Positions 7,873 through 14,246 of a DNA stretch of 15,984 bases are shown here, in pieces. Under the pieces are notes generated by a model. It searched no databases. It worked only from the letters and a program-made list of their open reading frames with translations, and was not told where the DNA came from. Source of the DNA: CAYSNP01 sp964432485. GTDB taxonomy: Bacteria; Bacillota; Clostridia; Christensenellales; DTU072. Location of the stretch: NCBI GenBank assembly GCA_964432485.1, contig CAYSNP010000039.1:1-15984 (forward strand), written 5' to 3'. The translations under genes were made by a program, and so were the position numbers. The stretch's first letter is position 1. Every line of letters begins with the position of its first letter.

Positions 7873-8723
7873 GCAAAATTATTGACGGTAGAGCAGTTTC
7901 GGCAAAAATCAAAGCATCTTTAGCAGAAAAAGTAAAAGCATTAAAGGAAAAGTATGCCGCTGTGCCCGGCTTGGCGGTTGTGCTGGTGGGAGAAAATGCC
8001 GCCAGCAAAGTGTATGTGGCAAATAAAATTAAGGCTTGCAGCGAAATAGGTATATATAGCGAAAATTACACCTTAAATGCCGATATTAGCCAAGAGGAAT
8101 TGCTGCAATTGCTTGAAAAGTTAAATAAAGACGAAAATATCCATGGTATTTTGGTGCAGTTGCCCTTGCCAAGTTCGCTAGATGAGCAAACAGTACTTGA
8201 GCATATTGACTCTAAAAAAGATGTGGACGGTTTAAGCGAATACCAAACAGGCAGATTGGTGCATGGATTGCCTTGCCTTGCTGCTTGTACTCCTTCGGGG
8301 GTTATTGCGCTCCTTGACGAATACGGTATAGACCTTACCGGCAAAGAAGCTGTGGTTATAGGCAGAAGCAATATAGTAGGCAAGCCTATGGCGCATCTTT
8401 TAATGCAAAGGAATGCCACCGTTACAGTTTGCCATTCTAAAACTAAAGACTTAAAAGCGCATACTTTGCGGGCGGATGTTATTGTAGCCGCATTGGGAAA
8501 GCCGCGCTTTTTGAAAGCTGATATGGTAAAGCAAGGGACAGTTATTGTAGATGTGGGCATAAATAGGGTAGACGGAGTGCTTTGCGGTGATGTGGACTTT
8601 GGAAGCGTAGCTCCGCTTTGCTCATATATTACCCCTGTGCCGGGCGGCGTAGGACCTATGACCATTGCTATGCTTATGAAAAATACAGTTGATGCTTTTA
8701 TAGCCGGATATGAAAGAGGATAA
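7869..8723 (+). CDS. folD: Bifunctional methylene-THF dehydrogenase/cyclohydrolase
   Basis: Cytoplasmic folate enzyme that interconverts 5,10-methylene-THF, methenyl-THF and 10-formyl-THF, feeding purine and formyl-Met synthesis. Length 284 residues is standard. The active-site Tyr/Lys pair is in YVANKIKAC (Y49, K53). GILVQLPLP is at 93-101 and KDVDGL at 117-122. The Rossmann nucleotide site is GRSNIVGKP (165-173), and the C-terminal signature is PVPGGVGPMTIAML (256-269). All key residues that I can see are intact. It overlaps nusB by four bases and xseA by 14, in a compact operon. Confidence 0.97.
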   Translation: MSKIIDGRAVSAKIKASLAEKVKALKEKYAAVPGLAVVLVGENAASKVYVANKIKACSEIGIYSENYTLNADISQEELLQLLEKLNKDENIHGILVQLPLPSSLDEQTVLEHIDSKKDVDGLSEYQTGRLVHGLPCLAACTPSGVIALLDEYGIDLTGKEAVVIGRSNIVGKPMAHLLMQRNATVTVCHSKTKDLKAHTLRADVIVAALGKPRFLKADMVKQGTVIVDVGINRVDGVLCGDVDFGSVAPLCSYITPVPGGVGPMTIAMLMKNTVDAFIAGYERG

Positions 8724-9903
8724 GCGGAATTATCTTAGCGTTACAGAGTTTAACGCATATATTAAAGACTTGCTTGACAGCGATATTTTACTGCGCAATG
8801 TCTATGTAATAGGCGAAGTCAGCGATTTGGCGCCTAGGGGCGACCATTTATTTTTTACCCTAAAAGATGAACTTAGCAAAATGAGTGTAGTTGCGCTTGG
8901 TTACAAGCGTGGTTATCAGCCTAAAATGGGCGAACGAGTAATGGTTATGGGCTACCCTGACTATTATGAAAGAGGGGGCAAGCTAAACTTTAATGCCTAT
9001 AATATCGAGCCGGTGGGATTAGGGCTGCTTTATAGAAAACTAGAGGAATTAAAGGAAAAACTTACCTTGCTTGGCTATTTTGATGCGGAAAACAAAAAAC
9101 CGTTGCCAAAATATGCGCAAAATATCGGGATTTTATCCAGTATAGACGGAGCGGTATTTTTTGATATTTTTCAAAGTATACGCCAAGTAAATCAGTTATG
9201 CAATGTCACCCTTATGGATATTAGAGTACAGGGAGAAGGAGCAGTACAAGGTATAGTACAAGCATTAAAAGCCGCTGATACAATGGGCTTTGACCTGCTA
9301 ATCCTAGCTAGAGGCGGCGGCTCTTTTGAGGATTTGTTATGTTTTTCTGATGAAGAAGTTGTCAAAGCAATTTATCACCTTAGCACTCCGATTATTTCTG
9401 CAATTGGACACGAAACAGACAATCCTCTAAGTGATTATGCAGCTGATAAGCGTGCCATTACCCCCACTGAGGCGGGCAAGCTGGCAGCTTTTGATACAGA
9501 GCTGCTAAAGCAGGATATTCTTGAAAAGCTGTTACTTTCTAAAAAAAAGCTGGAAAAGAAGTTTCGTTACCAACTGTTAAAGGCTGCGGGATTGGCAAAA
9601 AGAGTAGGACTTAATTGCAATTTTGTATTAAGCACTCAAGCAAATAAGTTATCAAAAAGCGTAAATTATATAGCTGTAAAAACAAGAGAAATCCTAACAA
9701 AAAAAGAGGATAAACTAAAGGGACTGACAATTGCTTTAGATAAGTTAAATCCTGCCGCCATATTAGCCAAAGGTTACTTTGGGATAACTAAAGACAATGT
9801 TAAGGTAACCCAAATTGCAGAATTGGAGATTGGGGATAGTATTGCGCTGATAGGCGCGGACGCCAAGGCTTATGCTACTGTGGATAAAAAGGAGGAGCTA
9901 TAA
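8710..9903 (+). CDS. xseA: Exodeoxyribonuclease VII large subunit
   Basis: Catalytic subunit of exonuclease VII, which degrades single-stranded DNA from both ends together with several XseB copies. It has 397 residues, near the lower end of the family. An N-terminal OB-fold (LSVTEFNAYIKDLL, NVYVIGEVSDL) is followed by the nuclease domain: GILSSIDGAVFFDI (140-153), RGGGSFEDLL (201-210) and GHETDN (233-238). D152, R201, H234 and D237 correspond to the conserved acidic/Arg/His set known from E. coli XseA. A helical, Lys-rich region (about 265-345) should bind XseB. The short C-terminal domain contains LNPAAILAKGYFGI. The start lies inside folD. Confidence 0.96.
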   Translation: MKEDKRNYLSVTEFNAYIKDLLDSDILLRNVYVIGEVSDLAPRGDHLFFTLKDELSKMSVVALGYKRGYQPKMGERVMVMGYPDYYERGGKLNFNAYNIEPVGLGLLYRKLEELKEKLTLLGYFDAENKKPLPKYAQNIGILSSIDGAVFFDIFQSIRQVNQLCNVTLMDIRVQGEGAVQGIVQALKAADTMGFDLLILARGGGSFEDLLCFSDEEVVKAIYHLSTPIISAIGHETDNPLSDYAADKRAITPTEAGKLAAFDTELLKQDILEKLLLSKKKLEKKFRYQLLKAAGLAKRVGLNCNFVLSTQANKLSKSVNYIAVKTREILTKKEDKLKGLTIALDKLNPAAILAKGYFGITKDNVKVTQIAELEIGDSIALIGADAKAYATVDKKEEL

Positions 9904-10112
9904 TGAATTTGGAAAAAGAACTAGAAAGGTTAGATAAAATAGTAGAGGATATGGATAGTGATAAGCTAACGCTGGAGCAGAGCTTAAAGCTATTTAAGGA
10001 AGGTATTGAGCTGGCTAAAAAGTGTGTTAGCTTTATCAATGAAAAAAAGGGCGAGTTAAAAGTATTAGATGAGCAATTAAAAGAATTAGAGGTAGAAATA
10101 GAGGAAAACTAA
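9903..10112 (+). CDS. xseB: Exodeoxyribonuclease VII small subunit
   Basis: A 69-residue helical-hairpin protein that wraps around the XseA stalk. The family pattern is clear: NLEKELERLDKIVEDMDSDK, LTLEQSLKLFKEGIELAKKC and a C-terminal acidic coiled coil. The ATG overlaps the xseA stop by one base (taATG) and follows an AAGGAGGAG site at 9891-9899. Its own stop overlaps the ispA start in the same way, so the three genes are translationally linked. Confidence 0.95.
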   Translation: MNLEKELERLDKIVEDMDSDKLTLEQSLKLFKEGIELAKKCVSFINEKKGELKVLDEQLKELEVEIEEN

Positions 10113-10933
10113 TGCCATATTCAGCTTATATTAATATAATAGAAAAAGATATATCTCACTATTTGGCAGGCTTAAAGGCAGGCAATTCTTTACTTGAGCC
10201 TATAAAATACGCTCTGCAAAGCGGAGGCAAAAGAATTAGACCTCAATTGATATTTGCTAGCGCCGAAATTAACGGAATAGATTTTGCAGATATACGCCCT
10301 TTAGCGCTGGCTTTGGAATGCGTGCATACTTATTCTCTTATTCACGATGACCTTCCCGCAATGGACAATTCGGACACTAGAAGGGGCAAGCCTACGATAC
10401 ATAAAGCATTTGGCGAAGGGATAGCTATACTTGCCGGTGATGCATTGCTAAATTGCGCAATGGAGATCTTATTTGATGCTGTGCGCCAAAAGCCATTTTT
10501 AATTCAAGCGGCGCAACTGCTTGCAAGCAAAGCGGGCGTATTAGGTATGATAGGCGGGCAAGCGTTGGATATAGGGCTGACCAAAGATAATGCACAAGGT
10601 GCAACTGTACAAACAATGAGCGCTCTTAAAACCGGGGCGTTGTTTGAATATGCGCTTAGTGCGCCTTGCTTAATTCCGCAGCAGTTGCCAAGTTTTGCAG
10701 ATTTTTCTAATTTAGGCAAAAGAATAGGGCTGATTTTTCAAATTACTGACGATTTACTTGACTTAAAGCAAGAGCAGGACAAAGTTACTTTAGCCAGCTT
10801 TTACGGAGAGGATTGGTGCAGAGAGCAGCTAGCAATTCTTGAAAAAGAATGTAAGGCTATTTTGCAGAATTACCAAGAAAAGGGTGCAAAATTAGCAAAA
10901 CTTGTACATAAAATTGTTTACAGAAGCATATAG
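10112..10933 (+). CDS. ispA: Polyprenyl (farnesyl) diphosphate synthase, shortened
   Basis: Head-to-tail prenyl transferase making farnesyl (or geranylgeranyl) diphosphate from IPP and allylic diphosphates, for quinone and undecaprenyl carriers. The first Asp-rich motif DDLPAMD is at 79-85 and is followed by RRGKPT. GMIGGQALD is at 145-153, KTG at 173-175 and the second Asp-rich motif DDLLD at 213-217. After that motif the usual GK..G.D loop of about 13 residues is missing, so DDLLDLKQEQ runs directly into DKVTLASFYG (see findings). The C-terminus is also a little short, giving 273 residues against about 295. Catalytic Asp and Lys residues are otherwise present, so it may still be active. FPP versus GGPP product cannot be told. 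Confidence 0.9.
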   Translation: MPYSAYINIIEKDISHYLAGLKAGNSLLEPIKYALQSGGKRIRPQLIFASAEINGIDFADIRPLALALECVHTYSLIHDDLPAMDNSDTRRGKPTIHKAFGEGIAILAGDALLNCAMEILFDAVRQKPFLIQAAQLLASKAGVLGMIGGQALDIGLTKDNAQGATVQTMSALKTGALFEYALSAPCLIPQQLPSFADFSNLGKRIGLIFQITDDLLDLKQEQDKVTLASFYGEDWCREQLAILEKECKAILQNYQEKGAKLAKLVHKIVYRSI

Positions 10934-10937
10934 TTTA

Positions 10938-10966
10938 TTGCATTAAAATACTGTATGTGTTATAAT
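10938..10966 (+). promoter_or_regulatory. SigmaA-type promoter of OLE RNA
   Basis: TTGCAT (10938-10943), a 17-bp spacer and a perfect TATAAT (10961-10966) preceded by the extended -10 TG (10958-10959). The -35 starts five bases after the ispA stop. The predicted start near 10973 coincides with the first base of the helix that closes the RNA. Confidence 0.8.
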
Positions 10967-10972
10967 GTGCTC

Positions 10973-11552
10973 AAATGGTGGCTCAGTATTCTAGTCAGGT
11001 AAGCATTACTTGAAGGCGGGGTTAAAATACCGTTAAAGAGCATATCGATGAAGTTTCTTGTGCCGGCTTGAATTGCCCAAATTTGGGCTGGTGCTGGAAG
11101 TTAAGGTTCTTGGGCGTTTCGTAATGGCATACGAGAGCCGACCCAATTATCGTGGAGACCCACCTCGGAGGGCGTAAAACCGTCTTCTGACTGGGATTAA
11201 ACCTGCATTGCGGTAAATAATAGCTGTGTGCAGTGTAGCTTGCTTTGAGTGGTACGGGTGGATGAAATGTCAGCTTTTAATCTGTGGGCCAACTGAGAAA
11301 AAGTATTGGTTTCTGAAACCCCTATTGCAAAAGAAGATAAGGTAATGCGCATCTGTCAAGGAAAACTTCTAGACTGTTATAAGCTAAGGATTATAGTGTG
11401 CTCTAAGTGGCGATTCGGTTGTGTAAGTGAGCAATCGTACACTGCTGAGATTAAAGGGAAACCGCTTGCACGGCGACGGCAAGCTCTTAGCAGGGAAATC
11501 CTACCGAACCTGATGGCGCAAGGTTTACTTAGCTTATTGCCACCATTTTTTT
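10973..11552 (+). ncRNA. ole: OLE RNA (Ornate, Large, Extremophilic)
   Basis: A structured non-coding RNA of about 580 nt, close to the roughly 610 nt known for OLE. It fills the only long gene-free interval, between ispA and oapA, which is the classic OLE position. Its 5' end AAATGGTGGC (10973-10982) pairs perfectly with GCCACCATTT (11539-11548), and U residues follow. Other helices I can draw are ATAAGCTAAG (11379-11388) with CTTAGCTTAT (11528-11537); CTGCTGAGA (11442-11450) with TCTTAGCAG (11485-11493, one G-U); GCTTGC (11464-11469) with GCAAGC (11479-11484); and CATTAC (11004-11009) with GTAATG (11121-11126). In Bacillus halodurans OLE is abundant and membrane-bound through OapA, and its loss causes sensitivity to cold, alcohols and Mg2+. 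Identification rests on synteny, size, structure and the adjacent OapA; no covariance-model search was possible. Confidence 0.9.
11528..11552 (+). terminator. U-tract 3' end of OLE RNA
   Basis: The 3' strands of two long-range helices (11528-11537 and 11539-11548) lead straight into seven U residues (11546-11552). I find no good local hairpin for the U-tract, so termination or 3'-end formation may depend on the folded RNA. oapA begins 12 bases later, so some readthrough is needed to express it from this promoter. Confidence 0.5.
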
Positions 11553-11564
11553 AATTGAGGAATA

Positions 11565-12158
11565 ATGTCCAAGAAAAACAACAATAATCCGGAGTCAAAT
11601 CAAAAAAATAACCGGGCAACTCGTGCTCAGCTTGAAAAAAAAAGAATTGTCAAGTGGATTGTTAAAATCACTTTATTAGCACTTTTGCTTTCTGTATCCT
11701 TTAGCTTTTTATCACAATTAATGTCCCAAAACGCCAATGTATGGGGCGCTTTTTTGCTGTTAATATTTTTGTTATTTGTAAACATTGCAGGCGATGCAAT
11801 AGCTGTGGCTACAACAGCATGCGAGCTTTCGCCTTTGTTGGCAATGGCATCCCGCAAAGAAAAAGGTGCTAAAACCGCCATTTATTTAGTTAAAAATGCT
11901 GAAAAAGTAAGCAGCATTTTTGCTGATGTGATAGGGGATATTGCCGGTCTTTTGTCCGGTACTTTTATCATTATTATATCCATTCGTTTTTTTAAGGATG
12001 GCAGGGCACTTACAGTTGCCAATTTGATTTTCTCTGCAGTTGTGGGTAGCCTAATTATAAGCGGCAAGGCAATAGTTAAGGTATTTGCCCTAAAGCATCC
12101 GCAAAAAATTGTTATGGGCTTTAGCAAGTTTTTGGAGCTATTTAAGAAAGCAAAATGA
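11565..12158 (+). CDS. oapA: OLE-associated membrane protein OapA
   Basis: Integral membrane protein of 197 residues that binds OLE RNA and anchors it at the cytoplasmic membrane in Bacillota. An Asn/Lys/Arg-rich N-terminus (residues 1-30) looks cytoplasmic and suited to RNA contact. Four membrane segments follow at about 31-52, 58-80, 118-141 and 148-168, then a basic tail. The family core is well preserved: SPLLAMASRKEKGAKTA (89-105), then NAEKVSS (111-117) and DVIGDIAGLLSG (121-132). This supplies the DxxxD motif (D121, D125) reported as functionally important in OapA. GAGG at 11557-11560 supports the start. It stands directly after OLE RNA and overlaps tlyA in ATGA. No promoter of its own is visible. 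Confidence 0.9.
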   Translation: MSKKNNNNPESNQKNNRATRAQLEKKRIVKWIVKITLLALLLSVSFSFLSQLMSQNANVWGAFLLLIFLLFVNIAGDAIAVATTACELSPLLAMASRKEKGAKTAIYLVKNAEKVSSIFADVIGDIAGLLSGTFIIIISIRFFKDGRALTVANLIFSAVVGSLIISGKAIVKVFALKHPQKIVMGFSKFLELFKKAK

Positions 12159-12877
12159 GACTGGATAATTATCTTGCAGAAAAAAACAAGGTGCGCTCCA
12201 GAAGCGAAGCGGCCAACTTAATTAAGTTAGGCGCAGTACTTGTAAACGGTATTAAGGCTAGCAAGCCCTCTATGCAAATTGATACTGCAAATCCTCCTAC
12301 AATTCTAATCAATATGGAAAACTATGCATCTATTGGAGCGTTAAAGCTAAAAGCGGCATTGGATAATTGGCAAGTTGAGCTTAAAGGTAAGGTGGCTTTA
12401 GATATAGGAGCTTCCGCAGGGGGCTTTACTTCCCTTATGTTAATGCGTGGAGCAAGCAAAGTTTATGCAGTAGATATTGGCAAGGGGCTGTTAAGAGAGG
12501 AGTTGGCGCAGGACAAAAGGGTAATTTCAATTGAAAATACCAATGTTAGGCAATTATCAAAAGAATGTATAAAAGAAGCTTGCAATATTATTACAGTTGA
12601 TTTATCCTTTATTTCTCTAAAGTTGGTACTGGGCAATTTGATGCAATTTTTATCTGGTAGCGGCGCGCTTATTGCTTTAATTAAACCGCAGTTCGAACTG
12701 GGTGCACATGCGCTAAGCAAGCAAGGCATTGTCAAGGACCAGTCGCAAGCACTGCTGGCGGCAGAGAGCATAAAGGAGTATGCGCTGGAATGCGGCTACA
12801 AAGTAAAAGGCGTTATACAAGCTCCGCTCGATTTTCCAAAAAAGAATAAAGAGTACTTAATTTATTTAACTTTATAA
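12155..12877 (+). CDS. tlyA: TlyA-family rRNA 2'-O-methyltransferase
   Basis: S4-domain/FtsJ-like methyltransferase of the hemolysin A family. TlyA from mycobacteria 2'-O-methylates 16S and 23S rRNA, and the Bacillus orthologue is YqxC. The S4 RNA-binding domain is at residues 1-45 (RLDNYLAEKNKVRSRSEA, LVNG). The SAM-binding motif is DIGASAGGF (83-91), followed by acidic VDIGKG (106-111). D149 in VDLSF and K177 in IKPQFELG are catalytic-type residues, with GIVKD at 191-195. At the usual SRGGxKL motif this protein reads SIGALKL (59-65), keeping the Lys (K64) but losing Arg-Gly. It has 240 residues against the usual 270 or so. Its start overlaps the oapA stop by four bases. Confidence 0.92.
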   Translation: MRLDNYLAEKNKVRSRSEAANLIKLGAVLVNGIKASKPSMQIDTANPPTILINMENYASIGALKLKAALDNWQVELKGKVALDIGASAGGFTSLMLMRGASKVYAVDIGKGLLREELAQDKRVISIENTNVRQLSKECIKEACNIITVDLSFISLKLVLGNLMQFLSGSGALIALIKPQFELGAHALSKQGIVKDQSQALLAAESIKEYALECGYKVKGVIQAPLDFPKKNKEYLIYLTL

Positions 12878-12895
12878 GCCAAATAACAAATAAGC

Positions 12896-12913
12896 ATTGA
12901 ATAATTATTAATT
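12896..12913 (+). promoter_or_regulatory. Putative ARG box (ArgR operator)
   Basis: The 18 bases ATTGAATAATTATTAATT match the textbook ARG-box consensus WNTGAATWWWWATTCANW at all positions except the C. They cover the -35 of the nadK-argR-recN promoter, so bound ArgR would block RNA polymerase. Because the region is very AT-rich, only the TGAAT half carries much information. Confidence 0.5.
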
Positions 12914-12925
12914 ATATTGTATAAT
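12897..12925 (+). promoter_or_regulatory. SigmaA-type promoter for nadK-argR-recN
   Basis: TTGAAT (12897-12902), a 17-bp spacer and a perfect TATAAT (12920-12925). The predicted start, about seven bases after the -10, falls at 12932, which is the A of the nadK ATG. The 54-bp gap between tlyA and nadK contains no terminator that I can see. Confidence 0.75.
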
Positions 12926-12931
12926 CCTACT

Positions 12932-13786
12932 ATGATTATAGGTATTTATGCAAACTTAAAGCGGGATATTAGCGGCGAAAAAGCAAGACAACTTGCTACT
13001 ATTTTAGCGCAGGAAGGCATAGATTTTTGTTTAGATATTGCCTTAAAGTTTTTGCAAATTGATGCGCCATATTATCCTATCCAAGAGTTATCTAAAGTAT
13101 GTGATATTATTGTCACTTTGGGAGGGGACGGCACTATATTGGGGATAGCCGAGTACTGCGCTCTCAATTCCTGCAAGATTTATGCGGTCAATTTAGGCAA
13201 CTTAGGTTTTTATACCGAGTCTCAAGATGCAAGTTGCGCCAGGTTAATCAATTGCATAAAAAACGATATTCCCTTAATAGTTGATAAACGCTCATTTTTA
13301 TCCATATACTTTCAAGGCAAAGAGTATTATGCTCTTAACGAAGTAGTGATAGCAAGAGGCGCGCGCACCAAACTGCTAAAGTTAGATGTGCAAGTTAATG
13401 ACAATCTTGTAGGCAAGTATATGGCGGATGGTATAATTATTGCTACTCCTTCGGGCTCTACTGCTTATTCGTTTTCTGCAGGTGGTCCTGTTGTTGCTCC
13501 CGATGTGCAGGCTTTGATTATTACTCCTCTTGCACCGCATTCTTTGCAGTCACGCTCTTATGTAGTTAGTCATAAGGGTAAAATTAAAGTAGCTTTTAAT
13601 TATGACGGACAGCCTGCGCATATTCATATAGATGGCAAAGAAATAGGGCAAATGGATAGCAAGGATAGCCTTATAATAGGCAAAAGTAACAGAAGCGTAG
13701 AGTTTTTGCGCTTCGAAGGCTATGATTACTATGACCGTCTAATGGATAAAATGTGCAAGCTGGGCATTAATTTTAAGCAAGGGTGA
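12932..13786 (+). CDS. nadK: NAD kinase
   Basis: Phosphorylates NAD+ to NADP+ in the cytoplasm (ATP or polyphosphate dependent); sole NADP source in most bacteria. It has 284 residues, slightly longer than many. Family motifs are all present: TLGGDGTIL with the GGDG site (64-67), AVNLGNLGF (85-93), the NE pair at 136-137, and ADGIIIATPSGSTAYSFSAG (165-184) followed by GP. The C-terminus carries the DG(Q/K) beta-sheet region. ATG 12932 is chosen over an in-frame TTG at 12917 because that TTG overlaps the -10 box. No ribosome site precedes 12932, consistent with a leaderless message. It is followed after six bases by argR. Confidence 0.95.
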   Translation: MIIGIYANLKRDISGEKARQLATILAQEGIDFCLDIALKFLQIDAPYYPIQELSKVCDIIVTLGGDGTILGIAEYCALNSCKIYAVNLGNLGFYTESQDASCARLINCIKNDIPLIVDKRSFLSIYFQGKEYYALNEVVIARGARTKLLKLDVQVNDNLVGKYMADGIIIATPSGSTAYSFSAGGPVVAPDVQALIITPLAPHSLQSRSYVVSHKGKIKVAFNYDGQPAHIHIDGKEIGQMDSKDSLIIGKSNRSVEFLRFEGYDYYDRLMDKMCKLGINFKQG

Positions 13787-13792
13787 GGGCAT

Positions 13793-14245
13793 ATGTCAAG
13801 AGCAAAAAGACAAGCTGTTATATTAGATATTATTTCCGGTATGGATATTGAAACTCAAAAGGAATTGACTTACGAGCTAAAAATGCATGGTATCAATGTA
13901 ACACAAGCCACAATTTCCAGAGATATTAACGAACTTGGGCTTGTTAAACTTACTTCTAACAAAACAGGCAAGCAAAGGTATGTCTATAATCAGCCTGCGG
14001 AGGAAAAGTTTCCTAAACTTATCAATTTATTTCAAGAGTCCGTAATTAAGATTGATAATGCTATGAATATAGTTGTGCTAAAAACTATTGCAGGCAGCGC
14101 AAATACTGCTTGTTTGCTGATTGATAAGCTGGGCATCCCGGAAATTATCGGCAGCGTTGCCGGTGATGATACTGTTATCTTGGTAGTTGATAAGATACCA
14201 AATGTTAAAATAGTTATAGAAAAACTGGAGTCTTTTTTGAAATAA
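13793..14245 (+). CDS. argR: Arginine repressor
   Basis: Arginine-responsive transcription factor (AhrC in Bacillus) that controls arginine synthesis and breakdown genes as a hexamer. It has 150 residues. The N-terminal winged helix is at about 1-70 with recognition segment TQATISRDINELGLVK (37-52). The C-terminal oligomerisation and Arg-binding domain has GSANTACLLID (101-111) and GSVAGDDTVILVVD (120-133), where the DD pair (125-126) contacts arginine. GGGTGAGGG lies just before the start. It sits between nadK and recN as in Bacillus. A near-consensus ARG box over the operon promoter suggests it regulates itself. Confidence 0.95.
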   Translation: MSRAKRQAVILDIISGMDIETQKELTYELKMHGINVTQATISRDINELGLVKLTSNKTGKQRYVYNQPAEEKFPKLINLFQESVIKIDNAMNIVVLKTIAGSANTACLLIDKLGIPEIIGSVAGDDTVILVVDKIPNVKIVIEKLESFLK

Positions 14246-14246
14246 T

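Noticed and set aside
8066..8665. A 199-codon reverse-strand frame across folD, and other reverse frames such as 14972-15418 and 2664-3140
   Set aside because: They are opposite strongly conserved coding genes and have no family motifs, ribosome sites or promoters.
11306..11554. An 82-codon open frame between ispA and oapA
   Set aside because: It lies wholly inside the OLE RNA, follows its base-paired elements, has no ribosome site, and the translation resembles no protein.
12917..12931. A TTG start for nadK at 12917
   Set aside because: It overlaps the -10 box, has no ribosome site, and the extra residues (MYNPT) are not part of the NAD kinase fold.
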